Below, piece after piece: positions 36,232 through 43,848 of a DNA stretch of 64,000 nucleotides (its first letter is position 1; every line of letters starts with the position of its first letter). The stretch is from Paenirhodobacter populi (GTDB lineage: Bacteria; Pseudomonadota; Alphaproteobacteria; Rhodobacterales; Rhodobacteraceae): the NCBI RefSeq assembly GCF_004022215.1, contig NZ_SAUZ01000004.1:62001-126000 (forward strand), read 5' to 3'. Both the position numbers and the translations under genes were made by a program. The notes below the pieces were generated by a model that saw nothing but the letters and a program-made list of their open reading frames with translations, ran no database searches and had not been told where the DNA came from.

Positions 36232-37433
36232 GCTCCCGCACCCCGACGCCATCAGACGATGCCCTCCCTCCGGCAGAAGGAACCCCGAGGATGAAGGTCT
36301 GGACACGATCCCTGGCGCTGGTCGCAATGACGGGGGCCGGTCTCTATCTCGCCTCCACCCTTCTGGGGTCATCGGATGGCGCATCCCAGGGCCTCGACAC
36401 GACAGCCGGAGCACAGGCGGCCGTGCCGCAGGCGCAGCCCGTGATGCAACTCCTGCCGCGCGAGGTTCTCCGCGTCGCCCCCGCAACCCTTGTCGAGCGC
36501 CTGACCGTGAGCGGCGAGGTCCAGCCGGTTCAGCGCGTCACCCTGCGCGCCCGATCCGCAGGCGTCGTCGCCGAGCTTGGTGCGCGCGAGGGTGAAGCGG
36601 TCAAGGCCGGGGATCTGCTGGTCCGCTTCGACACCGAAGATCTCGCGGCCACCCTGGCGCTGCGGCAGAGTGAGATCGACGCCACCGAGGCCCAGCTTCT
36701 CTTCGCGCGGCAGGCGCTGGACCGGATCGAGCGACTGGCCGAACGCACGATCGCCACGCAGGAACAGCTCGACCAGGCGCGGCGCGAGGCCGCCGTTCTG
36801 AAGGCGCAGCTCGACGGACTGAGGGCACAGGCCGGGATCGCGCGGGCGGCCTTGCGCGACGCGGAGATCCGCGCACCCTTCGACGGGGTGGTCGCAAGCC
36901 GCAATGTGGATATCGGGGAACGCACCGCCGCCGAGGCCGAGCTGATGACGCTGGTCGATCCGACCAGACTGGAAGCACGGGTTCTCATCGCCACGCGCGA
37001 CGTGCCCCGGATCGCGCCCGGTCAGGCCGCAGAACTGCGGATCGACGGGCTGGAGGGCGAGACGATCGAGGGCTCGGTCCTGCGCATCAATCCCGTCGCG
37101 AATGACGGCTCGCGCTTCATCTCCGTCCATATCGGGCTGGACGACCCGGATGGGCGGCTGCGGGGCGGGATGTTCGCGACCGGCACGATCCTTGTCGAGG
37201 AACGAGCCGATGTGCTGGCCCTGCCCGCGACCGCGCTGCGCGAGGACGGGGCGGGGGCCTATGTGCTGCGGCTCGCGGAGGGGCAGATCGAGCGCCGGCC
37301 CGTGGTGACCGGCGCCGCCTGGAGCGGCGGACGGATCGAGATCCGCGACGGGATCGCATCGGGCGACATGATCCTCATCGCCCCGCTGCCGGGTCTCGGC
37401 GAGGGCGTGCTGGCCGAAGTCTCGGGGGGCTGA
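36228..37433 (+). CDS. RND efflux periplasmic adaptor subunit
   Basis: 401 residues from the ATG in the ATGA overlap at 36228; an internal ATG (36291) would give a shorter form that still has the anchor. A single N-terminal helix (LALVAMTGAGLYLASTLLG) is followed by the lipoyl and hairpin parts (TLRARSAGVVAELGAREGEA, DLLVRFDTEDL; DAEIRAPFDGVVASRNVDIG) and a beta-barrel end. This AcrA/MexH-like protein joins the pump of the next gene to an outer-membrane channel. Its translation is coupled to the ABC permease gene, unusual because the two systems normally have separate operons. Confidence 0.92.
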   Translation: MSSRTPTPSDDALPPAEGTPRMKVWTRSLALVAMTGAGLYLASTLLGSSDGASQGLDTTAGAQAAVPQAQPVMQLLPREVLRVAPATLVERLTVSGEVQPVQRVTLRARSAGVVAELGAREGEAVKAGDLLVRFDTEDLAATLALRQSEIDATEAQLLFARQALDRIERLAERTIATQEQLDQARREAAVLKAQLDGLRAQAGIARAALRDAEIRAPFDGVVASRNVDIGERTAAEAELMTLVDPTRLEARVLIATRDVPRIAPGQAAELRIDGLEGETIEGSVLRINPVANDGSRFISVHIGLDDPDGRLRGGMFATGTILVEERADVLALPATALREDGAGAYVLRLAEGQIERRPVVTGAAWSGGRIEIRDGIASGDMILIAPLPGLGEGVLAEVSGG

Positions 37434-37436
37434 GCG

Positions 37437-40400
37437 ATGTTCCTCACCCGCATCTCGGTCACCCATCCGGTTTTCGCCACCATGATGATGGTGGCGCTGG
37501 TGGTCTTCGGCGCCTTCTCCTACCTCCGGCTGGGGCTCGACCAGTATCCCAACGTCGACGTGCCGATCGTCGTCGTCATGACCACCTATCCCGGCGCCAC
37601 GCCCGAGACGGTCGAAACCGAGGTTTCCAAACCCATCGAAGACGCGATCAACACCGTCAGCGGGCTTGATCAGGTCACCTCGACCTCCTACGAGGGCCGG
37701 TCGGTGGTGGTGGCCGAGTTCCGGCTCGACGTGGCCGGTCCCGCCGCCGTGCAGGAGGTCCGCGACAAGCTCGCGCCGCTGGAGGCGAGTTTCGCGGATG
37801 ATGTCGACAAGCCCGTGGTCTCGCGCTTCAACCCCTCGGACCAGCCGATCCTGTCCATCGCCATCAGCGGCCCGCGCTTCGATGTCGCGGGACTGACCGC
37901 CCTGACCGAGCAGCAGATCATCCGGCAGCTGACCACCGTCTCCGGCGTCGGTCAGGTCACGCTGGTCGGCGGCCGGACGCGGCAGGTCGATATCGTCATC
38001 GACGAGACCCGGATGCGCGCGCTGTCCATCGGTATCGACGAGGTGCTGGCGGCCCTGAGCAACGGCAACCAGAACCGGCCCGCCGGAAACCTGGTGACCG
38101 GCTTCTCCGATCTCGGCATCCAGGTGCAGGGCCGGATCGACGAGCCCGCGGATTTCCTCGACATGATCGTGGCGCGGCGCGGCGGCGGGCCGGTCTATCT
38201 GCGCGATGTCGCGACCGTCACGGACGGCGCGGCCGATGGCGAGAGCCTCGCGCTTTACAACGGCGAGCCAGCCCTCGCGCTCGACATCGTCAAGGTGCAG
38301 GATGCCAATACCGTGCAGGTGGTTGATGACGTGATCGCGCGCCTCGGCCGGTTGAACAGCGAACTCGCCGCGAGCGGCGTCACGCTCAGCGTGGTCACCG
38401 ATGCCTCGCTGCCGATCCGCGAGTCGGTGGCGCAGGTGCAGGCCACGCTGATCGAGGGCGCGGCGCTGGCCGTGGCCATCGTCTTCCTGTTCCTGAACTC
38501 CTGGCGCAGCACGGTGATCACCGGCCTGACCCTGCCCATCGCCATGATCGGCACGCTGGCGGTGATCTCGGTGCTGGGCTTCACGCTCAACACCCTGAGC
38601 CTGCTGGCGCTGACGCTTTCCATCGGCATTCTTGTCGATGACGCCATCGTCGTGCGCGAGAACATCACCCGCCACCTGCATATGGGCAAGTCACACCTTC
38701 AGGCCGCGCTCGACGGCACCAACGAGATCGGTCTCGCGGTGCTGGCGACGACCGCGACCATCGTCGCGGTCTTCCTGCCCGTCGCCTTCATGGACGGGAT
38801 CGTTGGCCGCTTCTTCTACGAGTTCGGGGTGACGGTTTCAGCGGCCGTGCTGATCTCGCTCTTCGTGGCCTTCACGCTCGACCCGATGCTCTCCAGCGTT
38901 TGGTACGACCCCGACACCCAGCCCGATGCGAAGCGCGGGCCGGTCGGCCGCCTGATCGCACGGTTCGAGCACGGCTTCGAGCGGCTGGCCGGCGGCTACC
39001 GCCGCCTGATCGGCTGGACCCTGCGCCATCGCCTCGTCACGCTGACCGCGACCTTCGGCATCTTCATCGGCAGCCTCTTCATGGTACCGATGGTCGGGGC
39101 CGAGTTCACGCCGACAGCGGATGAAGGGCGTTTCCAGATCAATGTGCAGACGCCGGTCGGCTCCTCGCTCGACTATACCGCCGCCAAGGTCGGGCAGATC
39201 GAGGCGGCGCTGCGCGAGTTCCCCGAGGTCGATACGCTCTATTCCACCGTCAACACCGGCACCGCCACCGGCAAGCATCGCGCCGCCATCCTGGTCGGCC
39301 TCGTGCCGCAGGGCGAGCGCACGCGCACCCCTCTGATGCTGGCCGACCCGATCCGGGAGCGCCTCTCGGTCATCCCGGGGATCGAGATCGCCATCGTGCA
39401 GCAGGGGCTTGGCGGCGGCGACAGCCCGATCCGCCTCAGCATCCTCGGCGACGACCAGACGGAGCTCGAGCGGATCGCGGCCGGGCTGATGGAAAGGATG
39501 CGCGCAATTCCCGGCATGGTCGACATAGCCTCCAGCGCCGATGCGGCGAGCAGCGTGATCGCGGTGCGGCTGCGGCGCGAGGCCGCCAGCGACCTCGGCC
39601 TCGGCATCCATCAGATCGGCGCTGCCCTCGCGCCGCTGATCGGCGGCGAGGAGGTCACCACCTGGACCGACAGCTCGGGCGAGACCCACGATGTCGTGGT
39701 CCGCCTGCCGGCCGAGCGGCGCGCGGATACCGATGTGCTCGGCGATCTGATGCTCACGACCGGCGGGACGGATGCCAATGGCAACCCCGCGATGGTCCGG
39801 CTCGATCAGGTGGCCAGGTTCGTGCAGGTCGGCACCGCCTCGGAAATCCGCCGCCTCGACATGACCCGAGAGGTGCAGGTATCGGCGGACATCTCCGGCC
39901 GCGTGCTGGGCGACGCCACGGCCGATCTGGAGGCCCTGATCGCCACGCTCGACCTGCCCCAGGGCTATCGCATCCAGTTCGGCGGCGATTCCTCGACCAT
40001 GCAGGAGACGATGGGCCACATGATCACCGCGCTCCTGATGGCCGTGACCTTCATCTATATCGTGCTCGCCTCGCAGTTCGGCAGCTTCCTGCAGCCCCTT
40101 GCCATCATGGCGGCGCTGCCGCTGTCACTGATCGGCGTGCTCCTCGGCCTCATGGTCGCGGGCAGCACGATCAACATGTTCTCGCTGATCGGCTTCATTA
40201 TGCTGATGGGGCTCGTCACCAAGAACGGCATCCTGCTGGTGGATTTCGCGAATCGCGAGCGCAGGCGCGGCCTGCCGCTGAACGAGGCGCTGATCAACGC
40301 CGGCGCAATCCGGTTCCGCCCCATCGTCATGACCACGCTCGCGATGATCGTCGGCATGATCCCGCTGGCGCTGGCCGTCGGCGGCGGCGGGGCGCAGCGC

Positions 40401-40577
40401 GCGCCGATGGCCCATGCAGTGATCGGCGGGCTGATCAGTTCCACCGTCCTCACGCTGATCGTGGTGCCGGTGATCCTGTCTTATATTGACGGAATTTCTC
40501 GATGGGCAGCGAAGTTCTCGCAGAAGCGTCCGGAAGATCACAGCTTCGAAACGGCGTCACGTGCTCCGCATCCATGA
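37437..40577 (+). CDS. RND efflux pump permease (HAE1-like)
   Basis: 1046 residues, complete AcrB/MexI size, 3 bp after its adaptor. An N-terminal helix (FATMMMVALVVFGAFSYLRL), a large periplasmic loop, TM2-TM6 with the proton-relay aspartates in LTLSIGILVDDAIVVRENI, then a second loop and six helices. The SLIGVLLGLMVAGSTINMFS and LIGFIMLMGLVTKNGILLVD segments are characteristic of the drug-export branch (HAE). It ends the six-gene efflux operon. No outer-membrane factor follows within 240 bp. Confidence 0.95.
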   Translation: MFLTRISVTHPVFATMMMVALVVFGAFSYLRLGLDQYPNVDVPIVVVMTTYPGATPETVETEVSKPIEDAINTVSGLDQVTSTSYEGRSVVVAEFRLDVAGPAAVQEVRDKLAPLEASFADDVDKPVVSRFNPSDQPILSIAISGPRFDVAGLTALTEQQIIRQLTTVSGVGQVTLVGGRTRQVDIVIDETRMRALSIGIDEVLAALSNGNQNRPAGNLVTGFSDLGIQVQGRIDEPADFLDMIVARRGGGPVYLRDVATVTDGAADGESLALYNGEPALALDIVKVQDANTVQVVDDVIARLGRLNSELAASGVTLSVVTDASLPIRESVAQVQATLIEGAALAVAIVFLFLNSWRSTVITGLTLPIAMIGTLAVISVLGFTLNTLSLLALTLSIGILVDDAIVVRENITRHLHMGKSHLQAALDGTNEIGLAVLATTATIVAVFLPVAFMDGIVGRFFYEFGVTVSAAVLISLFVAFTLDPMLSSVWYDPDTQPDAKRGPVGRLIARFEHGFERLAGGYRRLIGWTLRHRLVTLTATFGIFIGSLFMVPMVGAEFTPTADEGRFQINVQTPVGSSLDYTAAKVGQIEAALREFPEVDTLYSTVNTGTATGKHRAAILVGLVPQGERTRTPLMLADPIRERLSVIPGIEIAIVQQGLGGGDSPIRLSILGDDQTELERIAAGLMERMRAIPGMVDIASSADAASSVIAVRLRREAASDLGLGIHQIGAALAPLIGGEEVTTWTDSSGETHDVVVRLPAERRADTDVLGDLMLTTGGTDANGNPAMVRLDQVARFVQVGTASEIRRLDMTREVQVSADISGRVLGDATADLEALIATLDLPQGYRIQFGGDSSTMQETMGHMITALLMAVTFIYIVLASQFGSFLQPLAIMAALPLSLIGVLLGLMVAGSTINMFSLIGFIMLMGLVTKNGILLVDFANRERRRGLPLNEALINAGAIRFRPIVMTTLAMIVGMIPLALAVGGGGAQRAPMAHAVIGGLISSTVLTLIVVPVILSYIDGISRWAAKFSQKRPEDHSFETASRAPHP

Positions 40578-40820
40578 CGCGAAATCGTGGTTTTTGACCC
40601 TCGGCAATTCATTAAAGCAGTCCTTGCTTCGGCGTTCCAGCTTCGGGGCGGCACCTACGTTCCTCAAGTGATCCATTTGCATTGGCCGCAGCAATCAACA
40701 GACCATGACCCGGGCCTCTCCATCAGATGCCCAGAAACCCGCAACGGAAAGCAAAAGCGAATCCGTCTCTATCGAAATCTGCTGCGGGCAAAGGTCTGTG
40801 CAGGAAGACCCGCCTAGTCT

Positions 40821-41135
40821 TCACATTTCTTCTGGCGACCCGGCGAGCAAGACTGCCGAGAGCAGACCCGGGAACTTCCGATCCAGTTCCTCCCTGCGAA
40901 GATTGTTGATATGTGTCGGTCCCTCAATTCGAGTGAGAACGAGACCCGCATCCCGCAGGACGCGGAAGTGATGGGACATCGTCGACTTCGGTCGTCCGGT
41001 ATCCAGAGCATAGCATGTTGCCTCACCACCGTCCGCAAGCTTGCGGACGACATCCAGCCGAATGGGATCGCTGAGCGCATAGAGCACCCGGCAAAGATCC
41101 ACTTCTTCTATATCAGGATGTCTGATCACCCGCAT
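40821..41135 (-). CDS. ArsR-family winged-helix regulator
   Basis: 104 residues with the ArsR winged HTH (LSDPIRLDVVRKLADGG, then STMSHHFRVLRDAGLVLTRI). The cysteines typical of metal sensing are not arranged as in ArsR/SmtB: only one Cys in the ATCYALD stretch plus one near the start. It may be a redox or small-molecule sensor. It is divergent from the old-yellow-enzyme gene at 41242, with a dyad between them, which makes that gene the probable target. Confidence 0.9.
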   Translation of the reverse strand: MRVIRHPDIEEVDLCRVLYALSDPIRLDVVRKLADGGEATCYALDTGRPKSTMSHHFRVLRDAGLVLTRIEGPTHINNLRREELDRKFPGLLSAVLLAGSPEEM

Positions 41136-41172
41136 GAAGGCACACTAGCACGTCCTTGCCACCCTCGCCAAT

Positions 41173-41190
41173 GTTCGATAATACTCGAAC
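41173..41190. promoter_or_regulatory. ArsR-type operator dyad
   Basis: GTTCGA-N6-TCGAAC, a perfect 18-bp inverted repeat lying 37 bp upstream of the ArsR start and 52 bp before the old-yellow-enzyme start. A single regulator dimer there could shut both divergent promoters. Confidence 0.65.
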
Positions 41191-41241
41191 TAGCATACAT
41201 TAAGCCGATCCCACGGATCGCCTGTCGCACCGGAGAATTCC

Positions 41242-42336
41242 ATGGCACCGCTGTTTACACCCTTCACGCTAAAAGATGTCACCTTGCGCAACCGGATCGT
41301 CGTCTCGCCCATGTGCCAGTACTCGGCCGAAGATGGTCTGATAGGCGATTGGCACTATGGACATCTGACAGCCCTTGCACGCGGCGGCGCGGGGCTCGTG
41401 ATCGCGGAGGCAACTGCTGTCTCACCGGAAGGGCGCATCACCCCCGGCTGCCCCGGCCTGTGGAATGATGACCAGACGGAACGGTGGCAAAAGGCAGTCG
41501 CCCTCATGAAGGCCGCCGGAGCAGTCCCTGGAATCCAGATTGCGCACGCGGGCCGCAAGGCCAGCGCGAACCGCCCCTGGGAAGGCGACGATCATATTCC
41601 GGTCGGCGATCCTGGCGGATGGGATACCATTGCCCCGTCAGCCATCGCCTATGGCGCAAATCTGCCAAATGTCCCGAGGGAAATGACCCTCCAAGACATC
41701 GCCCGTGTGCAGGCTGACTTCGTCGCAGCCGCGCAGAGAGCCTATACCGCTGGCTTCGAATGGCTGGAGCTTCACTTCGCCCACGGCTATTTGGCCCAAA
41801 GCTTCTTCTCCACCTGGTCCAACAAGCGCAAAGACAGCTACGGCGGCGATTTTGATGGGCGCGCACGCTTCATTATTGAAACGCTCGCCGCAGTCCGTGA
41901 AGTCTGGCCGGCGCACCTACCGCTGACCGCACGCTTCGGCGTGACGGAATTCGCCGGCGATGATGACCTCGACGAAGGGATCGAACTGGTTCGCCGCATG
42001 AAATCCACCGGCCTCGATCTGATTGACGTGAGCGCGGGCTTTTCTACACCGACAGCGGATGTACCCTGGGGGCGGTCATTTATGGCACCGATCGCCAAGC
42101 AGGTCCGTGACGCGACCGACATGCCGGTTACTACCAGCTGGTTCATCAGCACCGCAGATGAGGCAAATGAGCTTATCGCCACCGAAAATTTGGATCTGGT
42201 ATCCCTCGGACGGCCGTTTCTGGCCAACCCACACTGGCCTTATGACGCAGCGATGAAACTTGGCGTAGAAGGTTCCGCCTGGGCAACACTGCCCGCCCAA
42301 TACGCACATTGGCTGGACCGCTACCGCTCGGAGTAA
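41242..42336 (+). CDS. NADH:flavin oxidoreductase, old yellow enzyme family (YqjM-like)
   Basis: 364 residues, full length. FMN-binding barrel starting LFTPFTLKDVTLRNRIVVSP; MCQYSAEDGLIGDWHYGH; QIAHAGRKAS; the substrate-binding histidine region AHGYLAQSFFSTWSNKRKD; and the late LGRPFLANPHWP. These follow the thermophilic-like/YqjM class, which reduces activated C=C bonds of enones and quinones. The initiation codon follows GGAGA by 6 nt. Regulated, most likely, by the divergent ArsR-type gene. Confidence 0.95.
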   Translation: MAPLFTPFTLKDVTLRNRIVVSPMCQYSAEDGLIGDWHYGHLTALARGGAGLVIAEATAVSPEGRITPGCPGLWNDDQTERWQKAVALMKAAGAVPGIQIAHAGRKASANRPWEGDDHIPVGDPGGWDTIAPSAIAYGANLPNVPREMTLQDIARVQADFVAAAQRAYTAGFEWLELHFAHGYLAQSFFSTWSNKRKDSYGGDFDGRARFIIETLAAVREVWPAHLPLTARFGVTEFAGDDDLDEGIELVRRMKSTGLDLIDVSAGFSTPTADVPWGRSFMAPIAKQVRDATDMPVTTSWFISTADEANELIATENLDLVSLGRPFLANPHWPYDAAMKLGVEGSAWATLPAQYAHWLDRYRSE

Positions 42337-42466
42337 GTCGCGCCTTCAAGCAAGCAGGGCGGGCGCTTGAGACATGGCGGGCGCGCCTATAATCCACCAC
42401 AGCACCCAACGCACATCCCTCCCGCAACGTCATGCGGATACTTCCAAAAGGGGCATCACCCCTACG

Positions 42467-42526
42467 CAGATCGTTCCGACCGGAGCCAGCGGCTATATCG
42501 GAGCGTCTGTCGCAGCCGGTCTGTTA
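42467..42526 (+). pseudogene. Fragment of an NAD-dependent epimerase N-terminus
   Basis: The frame gives QIVPTGASGYIGASVAAGLL, which looks like the glycine-rich start (TGASGYIG) of an extended SDR epimerase/dehydratase. There is no further SDR sequence, and the next gene begins 30 bp later. It is either a deletion remnant or coincidence; low confidence. Confidence 0.4.
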
Positions 42527-42555
42527 TGGGTGCATTCCGCCAAAAGGACTTTCCA

Positions 42556-42966
42556 ATGAACTGGACCGACGATTCTGATGGCGCGGCGTCCATGAAGCTG
42601 GCTGCAACCGCAGCGAACTCCTGCAAATCGGAAGAACTGCTAAAAAGCAGCACCTCATGGAATGGCACACCCTATGACCGTTACCCGCCTGGGCGCCCCC
42701 AACTGTCGGTGATCCGGTTTACCATTCCACCCCACACATCCCTGAGCTGGCACACGCACCCCATGCCAAACGCGGCATTCGTCATTTCGGGGGAGTTCAC
42801 GCTTGAAGAAAAAGGGACAGGCAAATCCCGACTGGTCAAGGCAGGTGAAGCGTTCGCGGAATCCGTCGATGACATCCACCGGGGCTACACAGGCGATACG
42901 CCTGCGGAGATCATCTGCACCTATGCTGGCGTGGAAGGCCTGCCGCTCTCCATTCCTGCCCCCTGA
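42556..42966 (+). CDS. Cupin-domain protein
   Basis: Start at ATG 42556, 5 nt after AAAGGACT; 136 residues. A longer reading upstream to 42367 carries unrelated sequence and is rejected. Cupin motif 1 is visible in SLSWHTHPMPNAAFVISGE (two metal histidines and a glutamate); the second half (AESVDDIHRGYTGDTPAEII) carries a histidine for motif 2. It would be a small single-domain metal-binding barrel of unknown activity. It follows the old-yellow-enzyme gene after an SDR-like fragment. Confidence 0.8.
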   Translation: MNWTDDSDGAASMKLAATAANSCKSEELLKSSTSWNGTPYDRYPPGRPQLSVIRFTIPPHTSLSWHTHPMPNAAFVISGEFTLEEKGTGKSRLVKAGEAFAESVDDIHRGYTGDTPAEIICTYAGVEGLPLSIPAP

Positions 42967-43302
42967 GACGCCGTCTGCAAGCTATCGTTTCGGCAAAGTA
43001 TCTGTGTTCACTCCGCAGCTGGACGAGCCGTTTCACGCCTTGCCTCAGGACTCGCCCGATGGCTGAATCCACAGCCAAACCGAATCCCGTGCTCCCTCCA
43101 CCCGCCGGTCGGGCTGCCCAATTTTCCACCTGAAAACTTACTGGCCTCGTAGAGCACGATCTACTGCCACTCGATTGTAGCCGCAGGGGATACTCTGGGT
43201 AGAAGCGATCAGAATTTACGCATCCTGAGTATAGAGATAGCACGGAAAGAGGTTTGTCGACCACGGCATACAGCCGAATTCCTATTCAGAAAGGAGTTGA
43301 TC
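42967..43302. other. Intergenic region without a recognisable gene
   Basis: 336 bp between the cupin and monooxygenase genes. The last 20 bp hold the AAAGGAG ribosome site of the downstream gene. I find no repeat or hairpin and no coding resemblance on either strand. Confidence 0.5.
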
Positions 43303-43614
43303 ATGCCTGAATCAATCACCCCCGATTACGTTTATCTGGTTGGAACCCTGAAGGCCCGCCCCGGAAAAGTTGGTGATTTGATCACTGCGGTCAAAAGCAT
43401 CGTTCCCGGAGTGCGAACCGAGCCAGGTTGCATTTCCTACGCCGCTTTCGTCGATCGCACTGATCCGAATACCGTTGTGATGCTGGAGACTTGGGACAGT
43501 GCAGCGGCGCTGGAAACCCATGCCTCTGCACCGGCATTCAGTGGACTCGCGGCCACCTTCGATGAACTTCTGAGTGAGCCACCCGTACTGGTAACCCTGC
43601 AACAACTCGCCTGA
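43303..43614 (+). CDS. Antibiotic biosynthesis monooxygenase (ABM) domain protein
   Basis: 103 residues from ATG 43303, 6 nt after AAAGGAG. The single ABM ferredoxin-like fold is recognisable from VGTLKARPGKVGDLITAVKS, TEPGCISYAAFVDRTDPNTV and MLETWDSAAALETHASAPAF. Such proteins (YgiN type) act on quinols or polyketides as dimers. It stands alone, followed by a small hairpin and then the PQQ dehydrogenase 234 bp on; a link to quinone chemistry with other window genes is tempting but unproven. Confidence 0.9.
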   Translation: MPESITPDYVYLVGTLKARPGKVGDLITAVKSIVPGVRTEPGCISYAAFVDRTDPNTVVMLETWDSAAALETHASAPAFSGLAATFDELLSEPPVLVTLQQLA

Positions 43615-43625
43615 CCACCCGACCT

Positions 43626-43647
43626 GGAGGCCGGATTGTCGGCCTCC
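43626..43647 (+). terminator. Possible terminator hairpin
   Basis: 8-bp stem ggaggccg / cggcctcc with a 6-nt loop, 12 bp after the ABM gene. No T tract, so function is uncertain. Confidence 0.45.
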
Positions 43648-43848
43648 TCGCCTCGTCATCGAAGAACTGACACCGGCTCGCGCAAGGCAGATCGCACCGA
43701 CCCTACGCCAACCTGACAGTCTCTTCGCCGTCAGAGCAGGATCCTCGCCCCACTCGCGCTACCAATTCACTGCATCCCAATTGCGCGTCCCGGCGCGCAA
43801 CGCGATGGCGGATCCGCCACGCAACCGTCAAGTTCAAGGAGGAACCCT

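Noticed and set aside
33619-36486. A very long open frame on the minus strand opposite the ABC transporter and permease genes
   Set aside because: It is antisense to well-supported RbbA/YhhJ-like genes; GC-rich DNA with strong third-position bias keeps such frames open. The translation is rich in H, R, D, G and Q and matches no family.
36369-38681. 770-codon minus-strand open frame opposite the RND adaptor and pump
   Set aside because: Shadow of the pump genes; composition is low in hydrophobic residues and shows no domain.
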